Source: Modestobacter excelsi (GTDB lineage: Bacteria > Actinomycetota > Actinomycetes > Mycobacteriales > Geodermatophilaceae). From it: a DNA stretch of 64,000 nt. Under the pieces are notes generated by a model. The model saw nothing but the letters and a program-made list of their open reading frames with translations, was not told where the DNA came from and made no database searches. Position numbers and translations under genes: made by a program. This document shows positions 42,707-52,854 of the stretch, in pieces. Within the stretch, counting starts at the first letter, position 1, and each line of letters begins with the position of its first letter. Location: NCBI RefSeq assembly GCF_005930495.1, contig NZ_SJEX01000001.1:124001-188000 (forward strand), given 5' to 3'.

Positions 42707-45700
42707 GTGACGGCGACCGCCGAGTACGCCGCGGGCACCCGCGGCCGCCCCGCGGCCCCGCCGCCCGAGGGCGGGTGGCTCAAGCGGCTGGTCGGCTACT
42801 GCCTGCGCCACCGCGGGGACCTGGTGGGCGCGTTCGCCGCCGCGCTCGCCGGCTCGGTCATCGCCGCCGTGGCGCCGCTGCTGACCCGGGCGGTCGTCGA
42901 CCGGGTGGTCGACGCGGGCGGCTCAGGCCGGGCGGCCGACGTCACCCCGTTCGTCGTCGCCCTGGTGCTGGCCGGCGTGCTCCGCTTCGCCGCCGGGTTC
43001 GTCCGCCGGTACCTGGCCGGGCGGCTGTCGCTCGACGTCCAGTTCGACCTGCGCAACGACCTGGCCGCGGCGCTGTCCCGGCTGGACGGGCCGGGGCAGG
43101 ACCGGTTGCAGACCGGGCAGACGGTCAGCCGGGCGATCAGCGACGTGACCCTGGTGCAGGGGCTGCTGGCCTTCCTGCCCAACCTGACCGGCAACGCGCT
43201 GCTGTTCGTCGTCTCCCTCGTGGTGATGGCCTGGCTGTCACCGCTGCTCACCGTGGTGGCCCTCGCCGTCGGGCCGGCGCTGTGGTGGCTGGGGCTGCGG
43301 TCCCGACGCGACCTGTTCCCGGCCAACTGGGCGGCGCAGCAGCAGGCAGGGGCGGTCGCGGGGGACGTCGAGGCGGCCGTCACCGGCGTCCGCGTGGTCA
43401 AGGGCTTCGGCCAGGAGGACCGCGAGCTGGACCGGGTCGACGAGGGCGCCCGGCGGCTGTTCGGCGCCCGGATGCGGGTGGTCCGGTTCACCTCCCGCTA
43501 CAACCCGCTGCTGCAGGCGATCCCGGCGCTCGGCCAGGTCGGTGTGCTGGCGCTCGGCGGCTGGCTGGCGCTGCGCGGGTCCATCACGCTCGGCACGTTC
43601 CTGGCCTTCGCGACCTACCTGGCCACCCTGGTGTCGCCGGTGCGCCAGCTCGCCGCCGTCCTCACCATCGGGCAGCAGGCCCGCGCCGGTGTCGAGCGGG
43701 TGCTCGAGGTCATCGACGCGCGGCCGACGCTGGTGTCGGGGACCGGCGCGCTCCCCGAGGGACCGTTGACCGTCGACCTGGACGACGTCACCTTCGGCCA
43801 CTCCCCCGACCGGCCGGTGCTCACCGGGGTGTCGCTGCGGGTGGAGCCGGGGGAGACCCTGGCGCTGATCGGCACCGCGGGCTCCGGCAAGTCCAGCGTG
43901 GTCAACCTGCTGCCCCGCTTCTACGACGTCTCCGCCGGGGCGGTGCGGATCGGCGGCAGCGACGTCCGGGACCTGGACACCCACCAGCTGCGTGCCGCGC
44001 TGGGTGTCGTGTTCGAGGACAGCTTCCTGTTCTCCGACACCGTGCGCGCCAACATCGCCTTCGGCCGACCGGACGCCGGGGACGACGAGGTGCGCGCCGC
44101 CGCCCGCGCCGCCCAGGCCGACGGCTTCATCAGCGAGCTGCCCGACGGCTACGACACCGTCGTGGGCGAGCAGGGGCTGACCCTGTCCGGCGGGCAGCGG
44201 CAGCGGGTGGCGCTGGCCCGGGCGCTGCTGGTCGACCCGCGGGTGCTGGTGCTCGACGACGCCACCTCCGCCGTCGACGCGGCCGTGGAGGCGCGGATCC
44301 ACGAGGCGCTGCGCGAGGAGGTGGTCGGCCGGACGACGCTGCTGGTGGCCCACCGCCAGTCGACGCTGGCGCTGGCCGACCGGGTCGCCGTGCTGGACGC
44401 CGGCCGGGTGGTCGACGTCGGCACCGCGGCGGAGCTGGAGGCGCGCTCGCCGCTGTACCGGCTGCTGCTGTCCGGCGCCGACGGCGACCTGCCGCCGCTG
44501 GAGGAGGAGCTGCCGCCTGGCGGCACCACGCCCGCGGCCTGGCCCGAGGTCGAGCCGGACGAGGCGGAGGACGCCGGGCCCTCGCGGGCCGCGGCCGCCT
44601 CCATCGGCGGGCGCGGCGCAGCGATGGCCGCGGCCGCGCCGACCGCCGCGCTGCGGGCGCTGGTCGACCGGCTGCCCCCCGCCGACGAGGAACCCGACGT
44701 GCCCGCCGAGCGGGCCCGTGCCGCGGACCGGGCGTTCACCCTGCAGCGACTGCTCCGGCCGTTCCGCTGGCCGCTGGCCGCCGCCCTCGTCCTGGTGGCG
44801 GCCGACACGGCGGCGCAGCTGGCCATCCCGGCGCTGGTGCGCCAGGGCGTCGACGACGGCATCGCCCAGCGCTCGCTGTCCTACCTGCTCGGCATCGCCG
44901 GCGTCGCGCTGGCCGTCGTGCTCGCCGACTTCGCCGTCGCCCGCGGGGCGGCCTGGCTGACCGGCCGGACCGGTGAGCGGCTGCTCTACACGCTGCGGGT
45001 GAAGACCTTCGCCCAGCTGCAGCGGCTGGGCCTGGACTACTACGAGCGCGAGCTCGGCGGCCGGATCATGACCCGGATGACGACGGACGTCGACGCGCTG
45101 TCGGCGTTCCTGCAGACCGGGCTGACGACGGCCGTGGTCAGCGTGCTCACCCTGGTCGGGGTGCTGGTCGCGTTGGTCCTGTTCGACGCCGAACTGGCCC
45201 TCGTCCTGGTGGTCACGCTGCCGGTGCTGGCCGTGGCCACGGTCTGGTTCCGGTCCCGCTCGGTGCCGGCCTACACCGAGGCGCGGGAGCGGGTCAGCGC
45301 GGTCAACGCCCGGCTCCAGGAGGACGTCGCCGGGGTGCGGGTCACCCAGGCGTTCAACCGCTCCGAGCACTCGACCGCCGTGTTCCAGGGCTACGCCCGG
45401 CGCTACCGCGACGTCCGGCTGCGGGCGCAGCGCTACATCTCGATCTACTTCCCGTTCGTCGAGTTCCTCTCCGAGGTGGCCGCCGCCGCGGTGCTCGCAG
45501 TTGGGGCCGCCCGGCTCACCTCGGGCAACATCAGCGCCGGCGTGCTGATCGCCTTCGTGCTGTACGTGGACACCTTCTTCTCCCCGGTGCAGCAGCTGTC
45601 CCAGGTGTTCGACAGCTACCAGCAGGCCTCGGTCGGGCTGCGCCGGCTCCGCGACCTGCTCCGCACACCGGAGTCGACGCCGGCCGCCGCCGACCCCCGG

Positions 45701-46471
45701 CCGGTGGGCCGGCTGCGCGGCGAGGTGCGGCTGGCCGACGTGACCTTCGCCTACTCCGGTGCGCCCACCCCGGCGCTGCGCGACGTCTCGCTCACCGTCG
45801 CGCCCGGGGAGACGGTGGCGCTGGTGGGGGAGACCGGGGCCGGGAAGTCCACGGTGGTCAAGCTGGTCGCCCGGTTCTACGACCCGACGTCCGGCGCGGT
45901 CTGCGTCGACGGCGCCGACCTGCGCTCGGTGGACCTGCTGCAGTACCGGCACCGGCTGGGGGTCGTGCCGCAGGAGGCGTACCTGTTCGCCGGCACGGTG
46001 CGCGACGCGATCGCCTACGGCCGGCCCGAGGCCACCGACGCCGAGGTCGAGGCGGCGGCGCGGGCGGTGGGCGCGCACGAGATGGTCGCCGGGCTGCCGC
46101 GCGGTTACCGCACCCGGGTGGGGGAGCGGGGGCGCGCGCTCTCGGCCGGGCAGCGGCAGTTGCTCGCGCTGGCCCGCGCCGAGCTGGTGGACCCCGACGT
46201 CCTGCTGTTCGACGAGGCGACCGCGTCGCTGGACCTGGCCACCGAGGCCGCCGTCACCCGGGCGGCCGACGCGGTGGCGCGCCGCCGGACGACGCTCGTG
46301 GTGGCGCACCGGCTGACCACCGCCGCCCGGGCCGACCGGGTTGCCGTGCTGGCGCACGGCCGGGTGGTCGAGGTCGGCCCGCACGCCGAGCTGCTCGTCG
46401 CCGGCGGTGCCTATGCGGCGCTGTGGGCGGCGTTCACCGCCGACGAGGACGCCGACCCGCTGATGGACTGA
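42707..46471 (+). CDS. Full-length ABC exporter (two fused half-transporters)
   Basis: 1254 residues as TMD1-NBD1-TMD2-NBD2. NBD1: Walker A GTAGSGKSS near 389, signature LSGGQRQRVAL near 494, Walker B VLVLDDATSAVD near 513. NBD2: Walker A GETGAGKST near 1040, signature LSAGQRQLLAL near 1144, Walker B VLLFDEATASLD near 1163. NBD1 has Asp in place of the catalytic Glu, and the NBD2 signature has Ala for Gly. These are the usual signs of an asymmetric exporter with one degenerate ATP site, as in heterodimeric exporters, here fused in one chain. It exports drugs, lipids or peptides; the substrate is unknown. GTG 42707 starts the gene. Confidence 0.93.
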   Translation: MTATAEYAAGTRGRPAAPPPEGGWLKRLVGYCLRHRGDLVGAFAAALAGSVIAAVAPLLTRAVVDRVVDAGGSGRAADVTPFVVALVLAGVLRFAAGFVRRYLAGRLSLDVQFDLRNDLAAALSRLDGPGQDRLQTGQTVSRAISDVTLVQGLLAFLPNLTGNALLFVVSLVVMAWLSPLLTVVALAVGPALWWLGLRSRRDLFPANWAAQQQAGAVAGDVEAAVTGVRVVKGFGQEDRELDRVDEGARRLFGARMRVVRFTSRYNPLLQAIPALGQVGVLALGGWLALRGSITLGTFLAFATYLATLVSPVRQLAAVLTIGQQARAGVERVLEVIDARPTLVSGTGALPEGPLTVDLDDVTFGHSPDRPVLTGVSLRVEPGETLALIGTAGSGKSSVVNLLPRFYDVSAGAVRIGGSDVRDLDTHQLRAALGVVFEDSFLFSDTVRANIAFGRPDAGDDEVRAAARAAQADGFISELPDGYDTVVGEQGLTLSGGQRQRVALARALLVDPRVLVLDDATSAVDAAVEARIHEALREEVVGRTTLLVAHRQSTLALADRVAVLDAGRVVDVGTAAELEARSPLYRLLLSGADGDLPPLEEELPPGGTTPAAWPEVEPDEAEDAGPSRAAAASIGGRGAAMAAAAPTAALRALVDRLPPADEEPDVPAERARAADRAFTLQRLLRPFRWPLAAALVLVAADTAAQLAIPALVRQGVDDGIAQRSLSYLLGIAGVALAVVLADFAVARGAAWLTGRTGERLLYTLRVKTFAQLQRLGLDYYERELGGRIMTRMTTDVDALSAFLQTGLTTAVVSVLTLVGVLVALVLFDAELALVLVVTLPVLAVATVWFRSRSVPAYTEARERVSAVNARLQEDVAGVRVTQAFNRSEHSTAVFQGYARRYRDVRLRAQRYISIYFPFVEFLSEVAAAAVLAVGAARLTSGNISAGVLIAFVLYVDTFFSPVQQLSQVFDSYQQASVGLRRLRDLLRTPESTPAAADPRPVGRLRGEVRLADVTFAYSGAPTPALRDVSLTVAPGETVALVGETGAGKSTVVKLVARFYDPTSGAVCVDGADLRSVDLLQYRHRLGVVPQEAYLFAGTVRDAIAYGRPEATDAEVEAAARAVGAHEMVAGLPRGYRTRVGERGRALSAGQRQLLALARAELVDPDVLLFDEATASLDLATEAAVTRAADAVARRRTTLVVAHRLTTAARADRVAVLAHGRVVEVGPHAELLVAGGAYAALWAAFTADEDADPLMD

Positions 46472-46528
46472 GGACCCCGCTGCCCCCCACCGCTCGCAAG
46501 CTCGCGGCGGGTCCCTGCAGCGGGGCCG
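46470..46528. terminator. R2 repeat copy 4
   Basis: Begins within the ABC exporter's stop (TGAGGACC). Outer arms CCCCGCTGC (46475-46483) and GCAGCGGGG (46517-46525); the inner part contains CCCACCGCTCGCAAGCTCG as in copy 3, and GGGTCCCT precedes the right arm. It separates convergent genes. Confidence 0.75.
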
Positions 46529-46560
46529 AGAGCCGTCGGCAGAGGACCATCCAGCTCGAC

Positions 46561-48780
46561 TCAGACCGCGGTGATGTCGAGGATGCGGACCGTGCCGTCG
46601 CCGAGGTTGGTGACGTAGGCCTGCCGACCGTTCGGCAGCACCGAGATGCTGCTGGGCGAGTCGCCGGTCGGGATCCGCGCCGTCACGACGTTGGTCGTGG
46701 TGTCGACGACGTCGACCGTGCCGTCGTCGACGTTGGCGGTGTACAGGTGCTTGCCGTCGGGGGCGTAGGTGACGTCCTGCGGGCGGAGCCCGATGTCCAC
46801 CGTCGCGACGACGGCGTTGGTGGCCGTGTCGATCACCGAGAGCGTGTTGCTCTCGAAGTTCACCACCGACACCCGGGTGCCGTCCGGGGAGACGGCGAGG
46901 CTGTGCGGCGCCCTGCCGACGGGGATCTGGGTGATGAGCCCGTTGGTGGCCGAGTCGAAGACGGTGACCACCCCGGACTCGTGGTCGGCGGTGTAGAAGA
47001 ACTTGCCGTCCTTGCTGAACGCCACCCAGTGCGGGTTGGGCGGCGTCGGGACGTTGCCGACGACCTCACCGTTGGTGGTGTCCACGATGTCGACGCGTCC
47101 GTCGTTGTGGCTGGGCACGTAGAGCAGGCGGCCGTCCGGGGTGGTCGCCGGGGCGTAGGGGCGGTGCCCCACCGGCACGGTCTTGGACACCTCGTTCGTC
47201 GCGGTGTCCAGGAACACGACGTCGTTGACCGTGAAGTCCTTGTTGAAGACCGTGACGTAGGCGGTCCTGCCGTCGGGGGAGAAGGCGATGAACTGCGGCG
47301 GCCCGGCGTCGATGGTGATGGTCGCGGTCACCGCCGCCAGAGCCGTGTCGAACACGGTGACCACACCGGCGTCGCGGTTGGCGATGTAGGCGAAGCGTCC
47401 GTTCGGCGCGACCTGGATGTAGCCGGGGGTGGCGCCGACCGGGACGACACCGCCCGCCGCCGGGATCGGGACGCTGGCCGCGATCTCCGGCGGTGGCGGG
47501 CTCTGCGCGGCCGTGGGCTCGGCGGAGGGCTGCGCGGCGGTGCCCCCGGAGCCGTCGGACCGGAGGAACACCACGCTGACCAGGACGAGGGCGGCGACCA
47601 CGACGGCGACGAGGGCCATCAGCGCCAGCGTGCGGTTCCGCCGCCGACCGGGACCCCGGGCCGAGCGCCGCCGCCCGGCGTCGGGTGGAGGAGGGGACCC
47701 GTGCCCCGGGGCGCTGCGGGGGTCACCGCCTCCGCCGTCGCCGCCACCCGGGGCAGGTCCGCTCCCCGCCCCGCTGCCGCCGGTCGGCGACCCGCCGGCG
47801 GGGGGCGCGAAGCCCGCCGGAGTCGGCAGCTGGTCGACCGAGCGGTGCCCGCCGGCCCCTGAGGCGATGCCCAGGGCCCCGACCGGCGGGGGCGACACGA
47901 CGTGGGTGGGCTGGAAGGCAGCCGGGGCCGGTGCCGCCGGGAGAGCCGAGCCGGGAGGCGCCGTGCGGAGGGCCGCACGGGCCGCCGCCGTGAACGCCGG
48001 CGTCGTCTCGTAGCGGTCGTCGGGACGCTTGGCCATCCCGCGGGCGACCACCTCGTCCAACGCTCCCGGGACGTCGGGCACGACGCTGCTCGGCCGCGGC
48101 GGCGTGCTGTAGAGGTGGGCGTACATCAGGGCCGGCAGTTCCTCGCCGGGGAAGGGGCGCGTGCCGGTCAGGCACTCGTAGAGCAGGCAGGCCAGCGAGT
48201 AGGTGTCCGCGCGGCCGTCGATGGGCTGGTTGGTGAACCGCTCGGGCGCCATGTAGTCGAGCGTCCCGACCGTGGCGCCGGTGATGGTCAGCGCCGTCCG
48301 GCTCGTGCCGATCGGGCGGGCGATGCCGAAGTCGACGACGTAGACGAAGTCCGCGGCCGTCACCAGGACGTTGGACGGTTTGACGTCCCGGTGCACCAGA
48401 CCCTCGGCGTGCGCCGCGTCGAGTGCCTCGCCGACCTGCGAGATGAGGTGCACCGCGCGGGACGGGGGGAGCAGGCCGTCGCGGCGGAGCAGGGCCCCGA
48501 TGTCCTCGCCGTCGACCAGCCGCATGTCGATGTAGAGCCGTCCGTCGACGTCGCCGTAGTCGTGGATGGGGATCACGTGCGGCTCGCGCAGCCGTGCCGC
48601 GACGTGCTGCTCCCGCCGGAAACGGGACAGGTACTCCTGGTCGTGGCGGAAGATGTCCGGCAGCACCTTCAGGGCGACCAGCCGTTCGCGCCGGGTGTCG
48701 CGGGCGCGGTAGACCTCGCCCATGCCGCCGCTGCCGAGCAGGGACTCGATCTCGTAGGGGCCGAACGTCCGCTGGGTCAT
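46561..48780 (-). CDS. Ser/Thr protein kinase with C-terminal YVTN beta-propeller
   Basis: 739 residues. The N-terminal Hanks-type kinase has the glycine loop LLGSGGMGEVY, Lys38 (ALKVL), HRDVKPSN with Asp132, DFG at 150-152 and TVGTLDYMAPERF. A Pro/Gly-rich linker is followed by one membrane helix (LMALVAVVVAALVLVSVVFL, about residues 388-410). The extracellular part has seven or so repeats of the YVTN type, such as NGRFAYIANRDAGVVTVFDT and DGKHLYTANVDDGTVDVVDT. It resembles mycobacterial PknD in layout: an outside sensor blade and an inside kinase. It is 13 bases from the FHA-ABC gene, a probable substrate. Confidence 0.93.
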   Translation of the reverse strand: MTQRTFGPYEIESLLGSGGMGEVYRARDTRRERLVALKVLPDIFRHDQEYLSRFRREQHVAARLREPHVIPIHDYGDVDGRLYIDMRLVDGEDIGALLRRDGLLPPSRAVHLISQVGEALDAAHAEGLVHRDVKPSNVLVTAADFVYVVDFGIARPIGTSRTALTITGATVGTLDYMAPERFTNQPIDGRADTYSLACLLYECLTGTRPFPGEELPALMYAHLYSTPPRPSSVVPDVPGALDEVVARGMAKRPDDRYETTPAFTAAARAALRTAPPGSALPAAPAPAAFQPTHVVSPPPVGALGIASGAGGHRSVDQLPTPAGFAPPAGGSPTGGSGAGSGPAPGGGDGGGGDPRSAPGHGSPPPPDAGRRRSARGPGRRRNRTLALMALVAVVVAALVLVSVVFLRSDGSGGTAAQPSAEPTAAQSPPPPEIAASVPIPAAGGVVPVGATPGYIQVAPNGRFAYIANRDAGVVTVFDTALAAVTATITIDAGPPQFIAFSPDGRTAYVTVFNKDFTVNDVVFLDTATNEVSKTVPVGHRPYAPATTPDGRLLYVPSHNDGRVDIVDTTNGEVVGNVPTPPNPHWVAFSKDGKFFYTADHESGVVTVFDSATNGLITQIPVGRAPHSLAVSPDGTRVSVVNFESNTLSVIDTATNAVVATVDIGLRPQDVTYAPDGKHLYTANVDDGTVDVVDTTTNVVTARIPTGDSPSSISVLPNGRQAYVTNLGDGTVRILDITAV

Positions 48781-48793
48781 GCCGGCTGCTCCC

Positions 48794-51190
48794 TCAGGCC
48801 TTGGCGGGGCGGCGCTGCGGGTCGAGCCGCGCGACGAGGACGACGGTCAGGGCGGCCAGCACGACCATGATCGCGATCAGCAGCGTGGCGTTGGAGTACC
48901 AGTCGGCCGCTGTCGGCGCCCACCGCGGATCGGCCGTGGTCGGGTCGAGCCGGCTCAGGTCGGTGGTGGCCGCCGTCATCCCGAAGGCCCACCGGGAGGG
49001 CACCAGCCAGGACAGCGGCTCGATGACCGCCCGACCGTGGACCGGGAACAGCCCGCCGCAGAAGACCAGCTGGACCATGATCACGAGGACCAGGAAGGGC
49101 ATGCCGCGGTCGGCGTTGTCGATCGCGGCGGAGATCGCCAGGCCGATCATCATGCTGGTCCAGGTGACCCCGAGGACGGCCAGGAGCACCTCGACCCGTC
49201 CCCATGGGAGGACGACGGGGTCGTCGGGGCCCTTCCGGCCGGCCAGGCTGAGCAGGGTGAAGACGGCCGCCTGCACCCCGGTGATGACGAGGAGCACGAT
49301 GACCTTCGAGACCAGGTACGCCCCGAGCGACAGGCCGATCGCCCGCTCCCGCTGGTAGATGGGTCGCTCCTTCACCAGCTCGCGTATCGAGGCGGCGGTC
49401 CCCATCAGGCAGCCGCCGATGATGAGCACGAGCAGCAGCTGGCTGGCCGACTGGATGGCCGACTGGGTGCCGGTCGCCAGCGCGGCGGCGACCGACAGCC
49501 CGCCCGAGCCCGGGACGGCGCGCGCCAGCAGGCTCATCACGATCGGGAGGACGGCGAGGGAGACCGCGTACTGCCGGTCGGAGACGATGACGGCCACGTA
49601 CCGGCGGAGCAGTACCGACAACTGGGCCATCGGCCCCTGCTGGCGCGGGCTGCCGCCAGGGAGCTCCCGTGGGGTCCGCTGCCCGTCGTGCGGCGCGGGT
49701 GCGGCACGGCCGACGTTCCGCTCGTGGTCGGCGGACTCCCGGAACACGCGGGCCCAGTGCTCACCGGGAGCCGTGCCGAGCAGGATGAAGATGTCGGCGA
49801 AGTCGGCCTGGTCGAAGTACCGCAGCGCCTCGGCGGGCGGGCCGAACCAGGCCACCCACCCGCCCGGGGCCAGCAGCAGCAGCTGGTCGCACACCTGCAG
49901 GTTCGCCACGTTGTGGGTGACCACCACGACGGTGCGGCCGTCGTCGGCGAGCGACCGCAGCGTCCGCATGACCGACCTGTCCATCCCCGGGTCCAGGCCG
50001 GACGTGGGTTCGTCGAGGAACAGCAGGGACGGCTTGACCAGCAGCTCCAGGGCCACGCTGGTCCGCTTGCGCTGCCCTCCGGAGAGGCTGGTGATCGTCT
50101 GGTCGGCCTGCGCCGTCAGGCCGAGCTCGCCCAGCACCTCCTCCACCCGCTGCTGACGGTCGGCCTCGGTGGTGTCGGCGGGGAACCGCAGCCGGGCGGA
50201 GTAGGACAGCGCCTGCCGGACCGACAGCTGGGTGTGCAGCACGTCGTCCTGCGGGACGAGCGCGATGCGGTGCCGCAGCTCGTCGTAGTCCTCGTACAGG
50301 TCCCGCTCGGCGTACCGGACGTGACCGACGTCCGCCGGTCGGACGCCGATGAGGGCGTTGAGCAGGGTCGACTTGCCGGCTCCGCTGGGCCCGATGACCG
50401 CCAGCAGGCTGCGTCCGGGCAGCGTGAAGCTCACCGACTGCAGCAGCGTCCGCCCCTTGGGGGTGGTGACCGTGAGGCCGTCGGCCTCGAACGTGTTCTC
50501 GCCGGTGTCGACGTAGGCCATCAGCCGGTCGCCGTCGAGCTGCAGCAGCGCGTGCCCGATGCCGATGACGTCGCCCGGTTCCAGCGCCGCCTCGGTCACC
50601 CGCCGGCCGTTGACGTAGGTCCCGTTGCCGGTGCCCAGGTCGGTGATCCGGGGCCCGGCCGGGGTCAGGTCGAGCCGGGCGTGCCGGCGGGACACGAGCA
50701 GGTCGTCCAGGACGACGTCGTTGTCCGGCAGCCGGCCGACCGTGATAGCGGCCCCCCGCACCTGGTGCATGCCGGTGAGGCGGCCCTGCCCGGCCAGCCG
50801 GGACTCGGGGGCGGACCGTTCGCCGGCCCGGCGGGGCACCAGCTCGAGCTGCACCCCTTCCTCCACGCCGCCGAGCCGCACGGTCGTGGGGCTGGTCAGC
50901 GTCAGCCGGCTGATCCGCTCCGCGCCGCGGAAGGTGCCGTTGCGGCTCCGGTCGGTCGCGGTCCACCCGGCCGGTGCCGGCTCCAGGACCAGGTGCTGGC
51001 GGGACACGTTGGGATGGGCCAGCTCGAGGTCCACCCCCACACCGCGGCCGATGACGAACGAGCGGGTCGGGGACAGCACGAGCCGCCGGTCGTCGACGAC
51101 CACCTCCAGCCCGGCGGCCGTGTCGCGCAGGTGATCGGCGGTCACCGGGCGCACCCCGCGGCGCGGTGACCGGCCCCGCCCCGCGGCCAC
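48794..51190 (-). CDS. FHA-domain ABC transporter (Rv1747-like)
   Basis: About 798 residues. Two N-terminal FHA domains (IGRGVGVDLELAHPNVSRQH and VGRLPDNDVVLDDLLVSRRH) are followed by an ABC ATPase with Walker A GPSGAGKST near 266, signature LSGGQRKRTSV and Walker B LLFLDEPTSGLD. A C-terminal six-helix ABC2 membrane domain completes it. In M. tuberculosis the homologue Rv1747 is phosphorylated by the adjacent kinase PknF, and the FHA domains read those phosphothreonines. The same kinase-transporter pairing here suggests the same control. Start GTG 51190; GTG 51145 is an alternative. Confidence 0.92.
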   Translation of the reverse strand: MAAGRGRSPRRGVRPVTADHLRDTAAGLEVVVDDRRLVLSPTRSFVIGRGVGVDLELAHPNVSRQHLVLEPAPAGWTATDRSRNGTFRGAERISRLTLTSPTTVRLGGVEEGVQLELVPRRAGERSAPESRLAGQGRLTGMHQVRGAAITVGRLPDNDVVLDDLLVSRRHARLDLTPAGPRITDLGTGNGTYVNGRRVTEAALEPGDVIGIGHALLQLDGDRLMAYVDTGENTFEADGLTVTTPKGRTLLQSVSFTLPGRSLLAVIGPSGAGKSTLLNALIGVRPADVGHVRYAERDLYEDYDELRHRIALVPQDDVLHTQLSVRQALSYSARLRFPADTTEADRQQRVEEVLGELGLTAQADQTITSLSGGQRKRTSVALELLVKPSLLFLDEPTSGLDPGMDRSVMRTLRSLADDGRTVVVVTHNVANLQVCDQLLLLAPGGWVAWFGPPAEALRYFDQADFADIFILLGTAPGEHWARVFRESADHERNVGRAAPAPHDGQRTPRELPGGSPRQQGPMAQLSVLLRRYVAVIVSDRQYAVSLAVLPIVMSLLARAVPGSGGLSVAAALATGTQSAIQSASQLLLVLIIGGCLMGTAASIRELVKERPIYQRERAIGLSLGAYLVSKVIVLLVITGVQAAVFTLLSLAGRKGPDDPVVLPWGRVEVLLAVLGVTWTSMMIGLAISAAIDNADRGMPFLVLVIMVQLVFCGGLFPVHGRAVIEPLSWLVPSRWAFGMTAATTDLSRLDPTTADPRWAPTAADWYSNATLLIAIMVVLAALTVVLVARLDPQRRPAKA

Positions 51191-51598
51191 GGGCAGCCGG
51201 GGAGCGCCAGACCGGAGCGCTGCTGCCCGTGCACGTTGCGCATCGCGACTCCCGGGCGACCGACGTCCTCGGCCGGGGACGGTCCTCGATGGGTCGCGGG
51301 CAGGTCAAGGGCGTGGTGGGCCGGTGCCGGACCCGAGGACGTGCGGACAGCGTCGCCGGGCGTGTCGGGGCAGCGGGAGGAACGGCTGTGACGATCGGTG
51401 ACGGTCGTGACGTCGGACACCGCCGGGCACGCGCGTGCGCACCCATCCGGCCGGGCGGTCCCGCACGAAGACCGGGGCATGAGCACCGCCGCCCCGGAGA
51501 CCGCCGGACACCCGCTGACCGGCTCCCCGGCAGTTCAGTCGCGCACAACAGGCCGGGCCCGGAGAGCTGACCTACAGTCCGGACCCGTGGGCCTCCCG
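51191..51598. other. Divergent region, FHA-ABC / Nif3
   Basis: About 400 bases with no supportable gene. It carries the promoters of the FHA-ABC/kinase pair and of the nif3 gene. Nothing further recognised. Confidence 0.35.
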
Positions 51599-52822
51599 AT
51601 GCACGAGGACGCGACCGTGCGGGAGCTCCCCCTCCCCGGGCTCGCGCTGGGAGAGGTCATCGCGGCCCTCGATGCTCGCTACGACCCGGCCCTGGCGGAG
51701 GACTGGGACGCCGTCGGCCTGGTCTGCGGCGACCCCGCCGAGCCGGTGCGCTCGGTGATGTTCGCCGTCGACCCGACCACCGCGGTGGTCGACGAGGCGA
51801 TCGAGGCCGGCGTCGACCTGCTGGTCACCCACCACCCGCTGCTGCTCACCCCGGTGCACGGTGTGCCCGCCGACGACCCCAAGGGCCGGCTGGTGCACCG
51901 GCTGATCCGCGCCGGCGTCGCCCTCTTCGTCGCCCACACCAACGCCGACCGGGCGCCCGACCACGGCGTCAACGACGCGCTCGCCGCCGCCCTCGGCCTG
52001 GACGGCGTCCGGCCGCTGGAGTCCCTCGCTTCGCCGGAGACCGACACCCTCGTCGTCTTCGTCCCGGTGGGCGTCAGCGACCAGCTGGTCGACGCGCTGT
52101 CGAGTGCCGGCGCCGGCGTGATCGGTGACTACACCCGCTGCGTGTGGCAGACCACCGGCACCGGCACCTTCATCCCCGGCGACGAGACGCACCCGGTCAT
52201 CGGCCGGCACGGCCAGGTCGAGCGGGTCCCGGAGATCCGGCTGGAGATGGTCGTGCCCCGGGCCCGCCGGGCGGAGGTGCTCGGTGCCCTGCTGGACCTG
52301 CACCCCTACGACGAGCCGGGCTACGCCTTCTTCGAGAACTCCGCGACCGCCAGCCGCGCCGGGCTCGGCCGGGTCGGGAACCTGGCCCGTCCGGTGACCC
52401 TGCGGGAGTTCGCCGAGCGGGTGGCCGCGACGCTGCCCGACACCCCCGGTGGCGTGCGGATCGCCGGTGACCCCGAGCGGCTCGTGCGCACCGTGGCCGT
52501 CTGCGGTGGCAGCGGTGCCTCGATGGTCGAGGCGGCGGCCGCCGCGGGCGCCGACGTGTTCGTCACCAGCGACCTCGAGCACCACGCCGTGTCCGAGGCC
52601 ACCGAGATGGCCGGGCCGGCGCTCTGTGACGTGGCACACTTCGCGTCCGAGTTCCCCTGGCTGCCCTGCGCCGCCGACCTGTTGCACCGCGACCTCGGTG
52701 CGCGGGTCCAGGTGCGGGTCTCCGCCCGGCCCACGGACCCGTGGACTTGGCAGGTCGGGGGTTCCAGCGGTACCAGTATCGGAACCAAGCGACTGCACTC
52801 GGCCGAGGACTCGGCCGACTGA
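51599..52822 (+). CDS. Nif3-like dinuclear metal protein (YbgI/YqfO family)
   Basis: 407 residues, the long form with an inserted PII-like domain. Metal motifs: DLLVTHHPLLLTPVHG, VAHTNADRAPDHGVNDALA and the C-terminal VTSDLEHHAVSEA. EDWDAVGLVCGDPAEPVRSV is typical of the N-terminus. Some members are annotated as GTP cyclohydrolase 1 type 2, but the in vivo role is unsettled. ATG 51599 was chosen; GTG 51587 is in frame. It matches mycobacterial Rv2230c. Confidence 0.9.
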   Translation: MHEDATVRELPLPGLALGEVIAALDARYDPALAEDWDAVGLVCGDPAEPVRSVMFAVDPTTAVVDEAIEAGVDLLVTHHPLLLTPVHGVPADDPKGRLVHRLIRAGVALFVAHTNADRAPDHGVNDALAAALGLDGVRPLESLASPETDTLVVFVPVGVSDQLVDALSSAGAGVIGDYTRCVWQTTGTGTFIPGDETHPVIGRHGQVERVPEIRLEMVVPRARRAEVLGALLDLHPYDEPGYAFFENSATASRAGLGRVGNLARPVTLREFAERVAATLPDTPGGVRIAGDPERLVRTVAVCGGSGASMVEAAAAAGADVFVTSDLEHHAVSEATEMAGPALCDVAHFASEFPWLPCAADLLHRDLGARVQVRVSARPTDPWTWQVGGSSGTSIGTKRLHSAEDSAD

Positions 52823-52854
52823 GCCCGGAGGTCTCCTCCGGGGAGGAGGAGACC

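Noticed and set aside
43238-46384. 1048-codon open frame antisense to the ABC exporter
   Set aside because: Same GC-shadow effect; the real gene has complete ABC motifs on the other strand.
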